From Glaciihabitans sp. dw_435 (GTDB lineage Bacteria > Actinomycetota > Actinomycetes > Actinomycetales > Microbacteriaceae), in assembly GCF_018449675.1 (NCBI RefSeq), contig NZ_JAAVUZ010000001.1:310001-374000 (forward strand): 64,000 nt of DNA, written 5' to 3'. Made by a program: the position numbers and the translations under genes. The notes beneath the pieces are model-generated. The model was not told the DNA's origin. It worked only from the letters and a program-made list of their open reading frames with translations, and did not search any database. Below are positions 42,863 through 52,701 of this stretch, in pieces. Positions within the stretch are counted from its first letter, which is position 1, and each line of letters starts with the position of its first letter.

Positions 42863-42888
42863 GGCGGTAGACGGCCCGTCGCGGTGGA

Positions 42889-45558
42889 TCAGCCCGTGTT
42901 TTGCAGGCCGGCGGCGACTCCGCTGACCGAGAGGAGCAACAGTCGCTGCAGATCCGGATCGGCGTCGACGCCCTCGGGAGCCTCGCGCAGGGCGCGGAGT
43001 GCCCGCAGCTGCAGCAGGGAGAGCGCATCCACGTAGGGGCTGCGCATCTTGACGGCGCGCTGCAGGACGGGGCGGTTGGCGAGCAGCGAACCACCGCCGG
43101 CGATGCGCACGACCCAGTCGCGGGTCAGGCCCATCTCGTCGAGTACGAGGCCAGCCAGGTCGTCCCGGTCACCCAGGGCGAGGTAGAGGCGGGCGATGCG
43201 ATCGTCGGACTTCGCGAGGCTCATCGCGACGTTGTCGATCATGGTGCGGAAGAGTGGCCAGTCGCGGTACGCCTCCACGAGCCGGTCTTCGTCGCCCACA
43301 GCCTCGAGGGCGCTGCCGAGTCCGAACCAGCCGGTGAGGTTGATGCGCGCCTGCGTCCAGGAGAACACCCAGGGGATCGCGCGCAGGTCTTCGAGAGACG
43401 ACACGGACAGGCCGCGACGGGCGGGCCGAGAGCCGAGCGCGAGCAGGCCGACCTCCTCCATCGGGGTGACGGTGGCAAACCAGGGAGCGAAACCCTCTGC
43501 CTTGACGAGTTCGAAGAAGCGGGCGCGGGATGACTCGTCCATGATCGCTGCCACATCGGAGAACCGGGTGGCGGCTTCCTCGTTGCGGTGTTCGATTGAC
43601 GGTGCCGACGCCAGCAGCACAGCTGCAGCTACCTGGTCGATGTGGCGCATCGCGATCTCGGAATCGCCGTAGCGGGCGAAGATCACCTCACCCTGTTCCG
43701 TGAGCTTGAAGCGGCCGTCCACCGAGTGCGGGGGCTGGGCGAGAATGGCCGAATTCGCCGGTCCGCCGCCGCGGCCGAGGGCGCCGCCCCGACCGTGGAA
43801 GAGCGTGAGCTCGATGTCGTTGTCGCGGGCCCAGCTGGCGATCTGCCGCTGTGCCTCGTAGAGCGCGAGGGTCGCGCCGACGGGTCCGACGTCCTTGGAG
43901 GAGTCGGAGTAGCCGAGCATGACCTCCATGCGGCGACCGGTTGCGGCCAGGCGCGCGGCAAACTCCGGGTTCTCCACGATCTCTTCGAGGATGCCGGGCG
44001 CTGCCTGCAGGTCGGCGAAGGTCTCGAAGAGGGGGATCACATCCAGAACGGGCGGGGTGCCCTGCGGTCCGACGGCCGCACGCGCGAGCCGGTGGACGGC
44101 GGCGAGGTCGTCCGCTGATTGGGTGAACGAGACCACGTACCGCCCGGCCGCACGGGGACCGTAGCGCTTCTGAATATGGGCGATCGCGCGCACTACCTCG
44201 AGTACTTCTTCGGCGAGTTCGCTGAGCGGTTGGCCCGACTCGATCTCTTCGAGAACCTTCTTGTGCACGGCCGAGTGCTGGCGCACCTCGAGTTCGGCAA
44301 GGTGGAATCCGAACGTCTCGACCTGCCAGATGAAGTGCTGCAGCTGTCCGTACGCGTGACGGGTGGCGCCGGCAGCCACGAGTGACTCCTGCACGACTCC
44401 AAGATCGGCAAGAAGGTGTTCGGGGTCCCGGTACGCGAGGTCCGCGTCGCGGGTGCGCGTGGCCGCGATGCGGCGGGCGATGAGGAGAAGGATGCGCCTG
44501 TGTGGCTCGTTCGGCGACCGCTTGGCGATCTCCTTTGCCGCGTCTTCATCGGCGGAGCGCAGACGCTGCCATAGCTCGACAAGCTCGTCGGTGGGCGGAG
44601 TGGTCGTCGCGTCGAGGGTGAGAGCCCGCCCGACCCGGCTGGCGGTGCGCTCGAGACCGAGGAGAACGTGCTCGCTGGCGATCCCGGCGGCCTTCTTCGT
44701 CACGGAGGCGGTGACGAACGGGTTCCCGTCGCGATCGCCGCCGACCCAGGTGCCCAGGCGAACGAACGGTCGCACGAGGGGAGGTTCATTGCTCGGGTGG
44801 TCGCCCCGGAGAACGTCGTCGAAGCGCTGGTAGGCCTCGGGAATCGAGGTGTAGAGGGTCTCGTCGAATACGGCCATGATCGACCGCACCTCGTCGACCG
44901 GTGTCGGCTTGTCGGTGCGCAGGGGCGCAGTTCGCCACAGCGTCTCGACCTCCTCGAGCATGCTGCGCTCGATGCGCGCGCTGTTTGCCTCGCTGCTCGA
45001 GACGTCACGGTCACCCAGCAGCTCCGAGAGGCGCCGGATGGTTGTCGACACTGCACGTCGGCGTGCCTCCGTGGGATGCGCGGTGAAGACGGGGTGGAAC
45101 CGCATGCCCTGCAGGCGGGCGACGGCAGCATCAGAGCCGATCTCTTCGCTCAACCGGGCGAATGCACTTCCGAGGGAGTTGGACGGATCGTCGGATACCG
45201 TGCGACCCTCGCGCTCGCGCAGAATGCGTACCCGCTGGTGCTCCTCCACGAGGTTCACGAGATGGAAGTACACGGTGAACGCCCGGGCAACTTCGTCGGC
45301 GCGCTGAATGCTGAACTCATCCGCGATGCCCACGGCACGGGCGAAAGCTTCGGGAGTTTCGTCCGTGTACGCCTGAATTGTCGCGATGCGGAGGCGCTCG
45401 ACGTCGTCATACAGCCCCGCGGAGCCGCTCTCGCGAAGTACTCGTCCGAGGAGATCGCCGAGCATGCGAACGTCGGCGCGCATCGTTGCGGGAATGCGAT
45501 GTTCCGCCTCGTACCGTCCGACTAGATCGATGGCCTCGGTCTGGGTAAGTTCGTCCAT
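42889..45558 (-). CDS. ppc: Phosphoenolpyruvate carboxylase
   Basis: The 889-residue anaplerotic enzyme makes oxaloacetate from PEP and bicarbonate. It carries 'FHPVFTAHPTEARRRA' with the first catalytic His, 'VGGDRDGNPFVT', 'MLGYSDSSKDVG', 'FHGRGGALGRGGGPANSAIL' and the C-terminal 'GLQNTG'. The ATG at 45558 ('MDELTQTEAI') follows an ACAAGG. An ATG 39 nt upstream is also possible. Confidence 0.96.
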   Translation of the reverse strand: MDELTQTEAIDLVGRYEAEHRIPATMRADVRMLGDLLGRVLRESGSAGLYDDVERLRIATIQAYTDETPEAFARAVGIADEFSIQRADEVARAFTVYFHLVNLVEEHQRVRILREREGRTVSDDPSNSLGSAFARLSEEIGSDAAVARLQGMRFHPVFTAHPTEARRRAVSTTIRRLSELLGDRDVSSSEANSARIERSMLEEVETLWRTAPLRTDKPTPVDEVRSIMAVFDETLYTSIPEAYQRFDDVLRGDHPSNEPPLVRPFVRLGTWVGGDRDGNPFVTASVTKKAAGIASEHVLLGLERTASRVGRALTLDATTTPPTDELVELWQRLRSADEDAAKEIAKRSPNEPHRRILLLIARRIAATRTRDADLAYRDPEHLLADLGVVQESLVAAGATRHAYGQLQHFIWQVETFGFHLAELEVRQHSAVHKKVLEEIESGQPLSELAEEVLEVVRAIAHIQKRYGPRAAGRYVVSFTQSADDLAAVHRLARAAVGPQGTPPVLDVIPLFETFADLQAAPGILEEIVENPEFAARLAATGRRMEVMLGYSDSSKDVGPVGATLALYEAQRQIASWARDNDIELTLFHGRGGALGRGGGPANSAILAQPPHSVDGRFKLTEQGEVIFARYGDSEIAMRHIDQVAAAVLLASAPSIEHRNEEAATRFSDVAAIMDESSRARFFELVKAEGFAPWFATVTPMEEVGLLALGSRPARRGLSVSSLEDLRAIPWVFSWTQARINLTGWFGLGSALEAVGDEDRLVEAYRDWPLFRTMIDNVAMSLAKSDDRIARLYLALGDRDDLAGLVLDEMGLTRDWVVRIAGGGSLLANRPVLQRAVKMRSPYVDALSLLQLRALRALREAPEGVDADPDLQRLLLLSVSGVAAGLQNTG

Positions 45559-45606
45559 CCTTGTACGGTACCGCCCCGACGTTTCGGGTTTGTTCACGCC
45601 CGCACG

Positions 45607-47304
45607 TTAGTCCGCGGAAGGCAGCGTGATGATCATGGTCGTGCCCTCGCCGAGTACCGACTCCGCACGGATGCGACCGCCGTGCAGCTCCACGATTCCG
45701 CGGGCGATCGACAGCCCGAGTCCCGATCCGCCGACGGCCGATTGCGTGGCGTTGGTCGCCCGGAAGAAGCGCTCAAAGAGGCGGGGGAGGTCATCGGCTG
45801 GTACCCCCATTCCGGTGTCGGTCACCGTGACGACGACGGGTCGCAGATGCTTGCGAACCGTCACGGAGACGGTGACCGACCCGCGGTTAGGCGTGAACTT
45901 CACCGCATTCTCCGCGACTGTTGTGAGCGCGTGCCCGAGCCGGGAATCATCCCCGAGCACAAGGGGCGCGTTCTCGTCGAGGTGCAGTTGCAAGAGCACT
46001 CCGCGGCCCTCTGCGATCGGCGCCAGCTGACTCACCACGCGGCTGGCAATATCGCCCACGTTGACCGGTTCCATCTCCACGCCCAGATCGTGGGAGTCGA
46101 GGCGGGTGAGGATCAGCATTTCGTCGACGATTGAGTGGAGGCGACGGGCACTGTGCTCGACCGCGCCGAGCATCTCGTCTGCTTCGCGGGGGATGTCGCC
46201 TCCACCGCCGTCCCGCACGATCTCCAGGTAGCCGAGGATCGACGTGAGCGGCGTGCGCATTTCGTGGTTGAGGGTCGTGATCATCTCGCTCTTTGACTCG
46301 TCGAGCTCCCGCAGTTCGCTCAGCACTCGCGTCTGTCCGTTCACCACGCGGGACAGAAGTGTCTGGCGGGTCAGGACGGGAATGGCGGTGAGTCCGACGG
46401 TGACGGTGGCGAGCACCACGGCGACTATGTGCACCGGACGTTGAGACGCGTACACCAGCACGCCGATGGCGGCGACAACGGAGAAGACGGGCGCGATGAG
46501 TCCGAGCGCCGTCGTCGAGTTCGACGTAGTCAGCTTCGGCGCCGAATCGATGAACCCGAGCGCCCACCACGCCAGCAACGCCAGTCCGATGGGCCATCCT
46601 CCGTCAATCCAATTTCCGGCACGGTAGTCGCCTCCCTCGGACAACAGGGCGTACGCGAGGTCGGTGGCCACAAACACCGCGATGCCCGCGACGAACCACC
46701 AAATCCTGCGAGTTGCGGTGACCGCGGGGTTGCTTGCAAATCCGGCGGTGATGGCGACGAGCACCACATCGAGGAGGGGATAGATGAGGGTGAGTGGTCG
46801 TTCCAGGGTGTCGGACCGTCGAGTCGCCTCATCCAGCAGGGGTTGTACGAGCACGAGCAGCACGCTGGCGGTGCCCAGGCTCGCGATGACCGCCTCCAGT
46901 GCCACCGGAACCATCGCGCGACGGGTCAGGATCGACCCGAGGGCGATGAACGCCGCGACCATGAAAGCGTAGAACGCGAGGTACCCAATATCGGACGGCG
47001 CCGGCGAGGGCACGTCTGCGTTGCTGCCCTTGAGGAGGTTGTAGATCAACGCTCCGCTCGCCCACGACGTGACGGCCAGGGCGGCGAGAATCACGGGCAT
47101 TCGCCGTGTTGTGGCCAGCGCCGCGGCGACCCAGAATGCAACCGCGGGCATCCAGATGGTCAGCATGCGGAACACCGCGTTCACAGCCGATGGCGCCTGC
47201 GGATCTACGCCGAACACGTAAATTATGGCGAAGTAGGCGACGTCGGATGCGACGACGAGCCCGAAGGCGAGCAGCCCGATTAACGCCGAGCGTGGTCGCC
47301 GCAT
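45607..47304 (-). CDS. Orphan membrane sensor histidine kinase
   Basis: The 565-residue protein has about nine N-terminal membrane helices (residues 8-325). HisKA follows with phospho-His in 'TLNHEMRTPLTSILGYLEIV', then HATPase ('TVAENAVKFTPNRGS', 'DTGMGVPADDLP', 'GSGLGLSIARGIVELHGG'). No PAS domain is present. The ATG at 47304 has AGGAG 6 nt upstream, and a much longer open frame further upstream is non-coding. No receiver gene is adjacent, so the partner is elsewhere. The HisKA-HATPase region resembles the kinase at 9.4 kb. Confidence 0.88.
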   Translation of the reverse strand: MRRPRSALIGLLAFGLVVASDVAYFAIIYVFGVDPQAPSAVNAVFRMLTIWMPAVAFWVAAALATTRRMPVILAALAVTSWASGALIYNLLKGSNADVPSPAPSDIGYLAFYAFMVAAFIALGSILTRRAMVPVALEAVIASLGTASVLLVLVQPLLDEATRRSDTLERPLTLIYPLLDVVLVAITAGFASNPAVTATRRIWWFVAGIAVFVATDLAYALLSEGGDYRAGNWIDGGWPIGLALLAWWALGFIDSAPKLTTSNSTTALGLIAPVFSVVAAIGVLVYASQRPVHIVAVVLATVTVGLTAIPVLTRQTLLSRVVNGQTRVLSELRELDESKSEMITTLNHEMRTPLTSILGYLEIVRDGGGGDIPREADEMLGAVEHSARRLHSIVDEMLILTRLDSHDLGVEMEPVNVGDIASRVVSQLAPIAEGRGVLLQLHLDENAPLVLGDDSRLGHALTTVAENAVKFTPNRGSVTVSVTVRKHLRPVVVTVTDTGMGVPADDLPRLFERFFRATNATQSAVGGSGLGLSIARGIVELHGGRIRAESVLGEGTTMIITLPSAD

Positions 47305-47461
47305 GTCTACTCCTGGAGAGTCGGTTGTCGCGCGTCGATCACTGTGTTCGACGTCTCCGGGAAGACACACTCCAAGCGGAACTTTAGCGGTTCCACGATC
47401 CCTAGGGCGCACCGCGTTTCGCTTCGCGAGCGAGGGCCATGAGGCAGAGGCATCCGTCCAT

Positions 47462-48058
47462 TCAGGAGTCGACGGGCCCACCGCGCGGCCACCACGGGGC
47501 CATCTGGTCGCGGACCGTATTGGCCCAGCGCACGGCGTCGGTCTCGTCCGAGAACGCCCACGCCTCCATCGAGGCGGTGAGCCCGCCGGCGGCGAAGGCA
47601 GAGGCGATCGGGATGTCGACGTCGAGGGCGACGCCGTGTTGATGCCAGATGCTGAACGCAATCTCGAACCTGTGCACAAAAGCGGATGTGAGTAGCCGGC
47701 GCATGGGGACAGATGCGGTCGAGTCGAGTCCCACCTGAAAAAGGTGACGGTCGGCGGAGACCACTTCGAAAGACGCGATGAGCGTCTCCTGGAACAGGGC
47801 AGCCACTGCCGCCACGCTCATGCCCGTGGTGTCAACGACGTCGAGAGGCTCGTCCACCTCGGTGATCAGCATTTCGGTGAGTAACTCGGCGACGCTCGAG
47901 TAGTGCGTGTAGAAGGTGGTGCGCTGCACGCCGGCGATGCGGCACAGCTCGCTGACGCTGATGTCGTCGAGGGCGCGATCGCGCAGGGACTCCCGCAGCG
48001 CCGTGCGTAGTGATGCGACGGTGCGGGCGGTGCGGGGGTCCCGTGCGCGCTCGGTCAC
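47462..48058 (-). CDS. TetR-family transcriptional regulator
   Basis: The 198-residue protein has an N-terminal HTH ('RALDDISVSELCRIAGVQRTTFYTHYSSVAEL' split across 28-60) and a variable ligand domain. The GTG/ATG start at 48058 overlaps the dehydrogenase stop, so it is co-translated with that gene and probably represses the operon through the palindrome at 49,256. The inducer may be an alcohol or aldehyde substrate. Confidence 0.85.
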   Translation of the reverse strand: MTERARDPRTARTVASLRTALRESLRDRALDDISVSELCRIAGVQRTTFYTHYSSVAELLTEMLITEVDEPLDVVDTTGMSVAAVAALFQETLIASFEVVSADRHLFQVGLDSTASVPMRRLLTSAFVHRFEIAFSIWHQHGVALDVDIPIASAFAAGGLTASMEAWAFSDETDAVRWANTVRDQMAPWWPRGGPVDS

Positions 48059-49161
48059 GGCATGGTCAGAACGGCCTTGACGGCCGCGCCACTCTTCGTG
48101 TCGGCGATGGCGTTTTCGATCTGCTCGAACGGGTAGGTGGTGATCAGCTGGTCGAAGGGGAAGGTGCCAGCCTGGAACATGGAGATGAGCTGCGGGATGA
48201 AGACCTGGGGGACTGCGTCGCCCTCAATTGCGCCAACGAGTGTCTTGCCCGCACCGGTGACGAGTGCCAGGGGAAGCATGGCGTCCGGCTTGCCCACGCC
48301 CACGAGTGCGATCGAGGCGCCGAAGCGGGTCGCGTTGATGAGGTTCTGGATCACGGCGGGAACCGCGGTGGTGTCGATCGCGTAGGCGGCGCCGAGGCCC
48401 TCGGTGATCTTCATGATGGTTGCGACGACGTCGTCGGTCTTGCCATTGATGATGTGGGTCGCTCCGAGCTTCGTCGCAAAAGCGAGTCTTTCTTCGAGAA
48501 CGTCCACAGCGATGATCGTAGTTGCCCCTGCGGCCTTGGCCGCCATGATCGCGGAAAGTCCCATCGCGCCGGTGCCGCTGACGATGATGCTGCTGCCCGC
48601 GGGTACAGCGAGAGAGTTGAGGACGGTGCCGGCGCCGGTCTGGATGCCACAGCCGAGGGGGCCGACGAGTTCGAGCGGCACATCCGGGGCGATCTTGACG
48701 GCGTTGCGGGCCGCGACGATCGCGTGCGATGCGAAGGAGGACTGGCCGAAGAAGGAGCCGTGCATCTCTCCGCCATCGGCCGCGGTCATGGTGCCGCTGC
48801 CGTCCTCACGCACACCCGCGATGTTGAGCATCATGAACTTGAGGCAGTACGCCTCGCGTCCGGTCAGGCAGTTGGCACAGCGGCCGCACGAGGCGAAGGA
48901 CACGGCGACGTGGTCACCGACGGCCAGGTCGCCCACGCCGGAGCCGATCTGCTCGACGATGCCGGCGCCCTCGTGTCCGAGGACAAAGGGGAAGGTGCCG
49001 GGGATGTCGCCGTGCACGACGGCGAGGTCCGTGTGGCAGAGTCCGGTTGCGACGATCTTCACGAGAATTTCGGAGGGCTGCAGATCGTCGAGAATGACGT
49101 CTTCGAAGGAGAACGGAGAGTCGGTGCCGCGGAGAACGGCGGCGTGCGCGGTGGTGGTCAT
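48055..49161 (-). CDS. Zinc-dependent alcohol dehydrogenase (aryl-alcohol/geraniol type)
   Basis: The 368-residue medium-chain dehydrogenase has catalytic zinc ligands in 'GLCHTDLAVVHGD', 'GHEGAGIV' and 'GPLGCGIQTGAG', four structural-zinc Cys in 'CGRCANCLTGREAYC' and the NAD loop 'VSGTGAMGLSAIMAA'. The closest family resemblance is to aryl-alcohol or geraniol dehydrogenases. I chose the ATG at 49161 (GAAAGG upstream), although the open frame extends to 49374 through the operator region. It is coupled to the TetR gene. Confidence 0.9.
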   Translation of the reverse strand: MTTTAHAAVLRGTDSPFSFEDVILDDLQPSEILVKIVATGLCHTDLAVVHGDIPGTFPFVLGHEGAGIVEQIGSGVGDLAVGDHVAVSFASCGRCANCLTGREAYCLKFMMLNIAGVREDGSGTMTAADGGEMHGSFFGQSSFASHAIVAARNAVKIAPDVPLELVGPLGCGIQTGAGTVLNSLAVPAGSSIIVSGTGAMGLSAIMAAKAAGATTIIAVDVLEERLAFATKLGATHIINGKTDDVVATIMKITEGLGAAYAIDTTAVPAVIQNLINATRFGASIALVGVGKPDAMLPLALVTGAGKTLVGAIEGDAVPQVFIPQLISMFQAGTFPFDQLITTYPFEQIENAIADTKSGAAVKAVLTMP

Positions 49162-49255
49162 GGTGGTGCCTTTCGTGGAGGGAGGGGCCGCCGACGAGAT
49201 CGTCGAGGGCGCCAGGAGAAAGGCGTCGCGGCGGTGGGACCGGACCCACTTACGC

Positions 49256-49277
49256 CTTTTCGACAGGTGTCGAAAAG
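49256..49277. promoter_or_regulatory. Perfect 22-nt palindrome, candidate TetR operator
   Basis: The arms CTTTTCGACA and TGTCGAAAAG match perfectly around a GG spacer. The palindrome lies about 95 nt before the dehydrogenase start, where an operator would block the promoter of the adh-tetR operon. The binder is inferred from context. Confidence 0.6.
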
Positions 49278-49396
49278 TACTCGAGGGACTCACGCCTGAG
49301 GTGCCCGGTGTATTCCCGAACGGGTTTCGCTCGTAGCGAGGCATCCCGAACCGCTTTTCGCGCTTTTTGGCCACCCTGATTCCCTATCGTGGAGTC

Positions 49397-49954
49397 ATGG
49401 CTTTCGACTGGATTGATCTGCAGCACCGCGCCCACCGAGAATTCGCCGATCGGCTGGCAGCGGTCACCGATTGGAGCGCTCCGACGCCGGACACCGACTG
49501 GGACATCGATACCCTCGTGCGGCACGTGACCGAGGAGCAGCAGTGGGTTCCGTATCTTCTGCAGGGAATGACCGTCGAGGAGGCACAGGAGAAGCTCGAG
49601 CCGCTCGGTGATGACCTGGTCGGGGAGTGGCGTCGCCACTCGAAGGCCGCCACCGACGCATGGGCGAGCGTGCCTTTCGATGCGACGGTGCAGCTGTCGT
49701 ACGACACCGTGACGGTCGAGGACTACCTCAAGGAGCAGGTCTCCGACGTCACGATCCACAGCTGGGATCTCGCTCGCGCCGCCGGTGCCGACGAGAAGCT
49801 CGACGACGAACTGGTCGAGGCGGCGTGGTCGATCTTTGAACCGCAGCTGGAGACCCTCGCGGCGAGCGGCCTGTTCGCCGACCCGATTCAGGTGGATGAG
49901 TCGGCGCCGCTGCAGCTGCGCCTGCTGGCGATCACGGGGCGCGACGCCCGCTAG
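49397..49954 (+). CDS. TIGR03086-type (maleylpyruvate isomerase-like/DinB) protein
   Basis: The 185-residue protein has the mycothiol-dependent maleylpyruvate isomerase N-terminal-like four-helix fold: 'DWDIDTLVRHVTEEQQW' and 'VTIHSWDLARAAG', with His residues at the positions that bind metal in DinB-like proteins. The family is abundant in actinobacteria and is linked to mycothiol-dependent chemistry, but the substrate is unknown. The TAG stop faces that of the MFS gene inside CTAGTGCACTAG. Confidence 0.82.
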   Translation: MAFDWIDLQHRAHREFADRLAAVTDWSAPTPDTDWDIDTLVRHVTEEQQWVPYLLQGMTVEEAQEKLEPLGDDLVGEWRRHSKAATDAWASVPFDATVQLSYDTVTVEDYLKEQVSDVTIHSWDLARAAGADEKLDDELVEAAWSIFEPQLETLAASGLFADPIQVDESAPLQLRLLAITGRDAR

Positions 49955-49958
49955 TGCA

Positions 49959-51260
49959 CTAGCTGCGCGGAGGCCTCGGCGCGCGCGGAACGTACCGGGG
50001 CACGTAGCGCAGGAGGATGCCGGCGCCGAGGAGTGCAAGCACTCCCATCACTCCCGTGGCAAGCGCGAGCGAAGAGACAGCTGTGACACCGGCGACCAGC
50101 AGAGGTGCCCCCGCGCCGCCAAGGTCGCCGGTGAACCGCCACGCCCCGAGGAAGGGCGCGGGGTCTTTTTTGTCGGCAAGGTCCGCGCCGAGGGTCATCA
50201 GTATCCCGCTGCCGATTCCGTTGGCCAGCGACAGGAACATCGCCACGGAGATGAACCACACGACATTGCCCGGCAGGTCGTGGCTGAACGCCAGCACGAG
50301 GTGGCCGATGCCGAGCCCCACCATGGAGGGCAGTGCGCTCGCGAGGCGTCCCCACCGGTCCATGATCTGGCCGCTGGCGTAGAAGAGGGCGAAGTCCACC
50401 GCGCCGGCGATGCCGATGATGATCGCCGTCTGCGAATCACCGATGCCGATGCTGACCGCCCACAGGGGCAGGATGACCGAGCGGCTCGCGCGGATCGCAC
50501 CGATGAGGGCGGCGCCCGTGCCGAGCTTGGAGAGGACTCCCCGGTTCAGCCACATGGTGTGGAAGAGGCCGTGGGACTCTTCGGCGACGAACTCGCGCCC
50601 CTCGGACAGCGCCAGCTCGCTGGTGGGGCGGATCCCTGCGGGACGGCTGTCGGCGCGCGCGGTGCGGCCGCTGCCGAACTTCGAGGACGGATCTTTCAGC
50701 AGCAGAAGGACGGCACCGGCCCCGAGGCATCCGACAATATGAACCCAGAACACCGCAGACGTCGAGCCGGTGAGGTGGATGACCCCCGCCGCGATAAATG
50801 GACCGACAAAGTAGCCCAGCCGGAACGTGCCGCCCAGGGTCGACAGCGCGCGGGCCCGATAGTGCTGCGGAACGAAACTCGTCATGAACGCGTGACGGGC
50901 GAGCGCGAAGGTCGCGGTCGCGATTCCGATGAGGAAGATACCGACGCCGAGCATCAGTGGATTCGGTGCGTACGTGGACAGCACCAGGCCGATGACGGCG
51001 ACAAAGGACGCGCAGATCATGGCGGTGCGCTCGCCGATGCGGCTGACGAGCCATCCGCTCGGGATATCGCCGATGAGCTCGCCGACCATGATCATGGCGG
51101 CGATGAGTCCGGCGACCGCGAGGGAGGCGCCCAGCCGGTCGGCGACCAGCGGGATGATCGGGATGATCGCGCCTTCACCGATGGAGAACAGAAGCGTCGG
51201 CAGGAAGGCCGGGAGTGCGATGGACCGCCATTGGAAGGGTGTCTCGTCGCTACTCATCAC
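49959..51260 (-). CDS. Major facilitator superfamily transporter
   Basis: The 433-residue protein has about 12 membrane helices with the MFS loop 'GWLVSRIGERTAM' and a central hydrophilic linker (about 185-215). It resembles drug or sugar-efflux carriers, with no substrate clue. Adjacent ATG codons at 51260 and 51257 are both possible starts. Confidence 0.85.
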   Translation of the reverse strand: MMSSDETPFQWRSIALPAFLPTLLFSIGEGAIIPIIPLVADRLGASLAVAGLIAAMIMVGELIGDIPSGWLVSRIGERTAMICASFVAVIGLVLSTYAPNPLMLGVGIFLIGIATATFALARHAFMTSFVPQHYRARALSTLGGTFRLGYFVGPFIAAGVIHLTGSTSAVFWVHIVGCLGAGAVLLLLKDPSSKFGSGRTARADSRPAGIRPTSELALSEGREFVAEESHGLFHTMWLNRGVLSKLGTGAALIGAIRASRSVILPLWAVSIGIGDSQTAIIIGIAGAVDFALFYASGQIMDRWGRLASALPSMVGLGIGHLVLAFSHDLPGNVVWFISVAMFLSLANGIGSGILMTLGADLADKKDPAPFLGAWRFTGDLGGAGAPLLVAGVTAVSSLALATGVMGVLALLGAGILLRYVPRYVPRAPRPPRS

Positions 51261-51311
51261 TTCGATGCTACCCGCGGTGTGCGGCCCCGGCGTGCGCCGT
51301 CACAAACCGGT

Positions 51312-51422
51312 TTAGCCGCGCAGCAGCACCACGATGGCGACGAGTCCGACGATCACACAGATCGACAGCACGATGAGTGTCGTCAGGCCGATGCGGGCGG
51401 ACGGTGGGGGAACGGGAGACAT
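51312..51422 (-). CDS. 36-residue single-helix membrane peptide
   Basis: The frame starts MSPVPPPSARIGLTTLIVLS and continues as one hydrophobic helix ending in 'LLRG'. A good ribosome binding site, GGAAGGGATTGGC, precedes the ATG. It sits between prfB (divergent) and the MFS gene (same strand, 51 nt further on). It is too short for homology, but the start signal and the clean helix favour a real gene. Confidence 0.5.
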   Translation of the reverse strand: MSPVPPPSARIGLTTLIVLSICVIVGLVAIVVLLRG

Positions 51423-51591
51423 GCCAATCCCTTCCGTGGGAGCTCTGGCGCGCGAACAAGTACCTGCTTCTGTGATCACTCTCGGTCGCCGTGTCCGGTT
51501 CGTTCGTGTTCTGCCAGAACTCGTTAGACGAGCTTCGCGGGTGGTGACCGCCCGGGCCCGGCGCGACCGGGTCCGGTAGACTGTGATGGAC

Positions 51592-52698
51592 ATGATCGAC
51601 CTTGATATTTCTGAGCAAATAGCTGCCCTGCGGTCGACCTTTGGCGACATTCGAGCCGTTGTCGGCGTCGACAAGCTCAAGGCCGAAATCGCCGACCTCT
51701 CCGAGCAGGCCGGGGTGCCCGATCTCTGGGACGACACCGAGAAGGCGCAGAAGGTCACCAGCGACCTGAGCCACCGCCAGGCGGAGCTCGCAAAAATCGT
51801 CAGCATCGAGTCACGCCTCGATGACCTGGAAGTGCTCGTCGAGTTGGCGAATGAGGCAGGCGACGAAGATTCCGCGGCCGAGGCGCGCACCGAACTGACC
51901 AGCATTCAGAAGGTCCTTGGCGATCTGGAGGTGCAGACGCTCCTCAACGGCGAGTTCGACTCGCACGCCGCCGTCATCACCATTCGCGCCGGAGCCGGGG
52001 GAGTGGATGCCTCGGACTTCGCCGAAATGCTGATGCGCATGTACCTCCGCTGGTCGGAGCAGCACAAGTTTTCCGCCACGGTACTGGACACGAGCTACGC
52101 GGAGGAGGCCGGCATCAAGTCGGCCACCATCGAGGTGGACGCCCCCTACGCCTTCGGCACGCTGAGCGTCGAGGCCGGCACCCATCGCCTGGTGCGCATG
52201 AGCCCCTTCAACTCCGCGGGCAAGCGCCAGACCAGCTTCGCGGCCGTCGAGGTCGTTCCGCTCATCGAGCAGACCGACGTCATCGAGGTGCCGGAGAGCG
52301 ACATCCGTGTCGACGTGTTCCGTTCGTCGGGGCCCGGCGGGCAGTCGGTCAACACGACGGACTCCGCGGTGCGGATCACCCACCTTCCGACCGGCATCGT
52401 GGTCAGCTGCCAGAACGAGAAGAGCCAGATTCAGAACCGTGCGGCCGCCATGCGCGTGCTGCAGTCCCGCCTCCTTCTGGTGCAGCGCGAGCAGGAAGCT
52501 GCGCAGAAGAAGGAGTTCGCCGGTGTCATCACCGCGAGCTGGGGCGACCAGATGCGCAGCTACGTGTTGGCTCCCTACCAAATGGTGAAGGACCTGCGCA
52601 CCGACTACGAGGTTAACAACCCGACCAACGTGTTCGATGGTGACCTCGACGGTTTCATCAACGCCGGCATCAAGTGGCGCAAGCGCGACAAGGACTAG
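51592..52698 (+). CDS. prfB: Peptide chain release factor 2
   Basis: The ~368-residue class I release factor recognises UGA/UAA. It has the stop-codon tripeptide region '[15 protein letters not shown]' (SPF) and the catalytic GGQ in '[17 protein letters not shown]'. There is no in-frame UGA or programmed frameshift as found in E. coli, as usual in actinobacteria. The ATG at 51592 is chosen, and ATG 51586 and GTG 51583 are alternatives. TAGACT at 51577-51582 suggests a very short leader. Confidence 0.96.
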   Translation: MIDLDISEQIAALRSTFGDIRAVVGVDKLKAEIADLSEQAGVPDLWDDTEKAQKVTSDLSHRQAELAKIVSIESRLDDLEVLVELANEAGDEDSAAEARTELTSIQKVLGDLEVQTLLNGEFDSHAAVITIRAGAGGVDASDFAEMLMRMYLRWSEQHKFSATVLDTSYAEEAGIKSATIEVDAPYAFGTLSVEAGTHRLVRMSPFNSAGKRQTSFAAVEVVPLIEQTDVIEVPESDIRVDVFRSSGPGGQSVNTTDSAVRITHLPTGIVVSCQNEKSQIQNRAAAMRVLQSRLLLVQREQEAAQKKEFAGVITASWGDQMRSYVLAPYQMVKDLRTDYEVNNPTNVFDGDLDGFINAGIKWRKRDKD

Positions 52699-52701
52699 TC
52701 C

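Noticed and set aside
49951-49962. Palindrome CTAGTGCACTAG as an operator
   Set aside because: It is formed by the two facing TAG stop codons of convergent genes, where an operator is not expected.
49785-51527. A 580-codon plus-strand frame over the MFS gene
   Set aside because: The minus-strand frame has clear membrane helices and an MFS loop; the plus frame is a charged antisense artefact.
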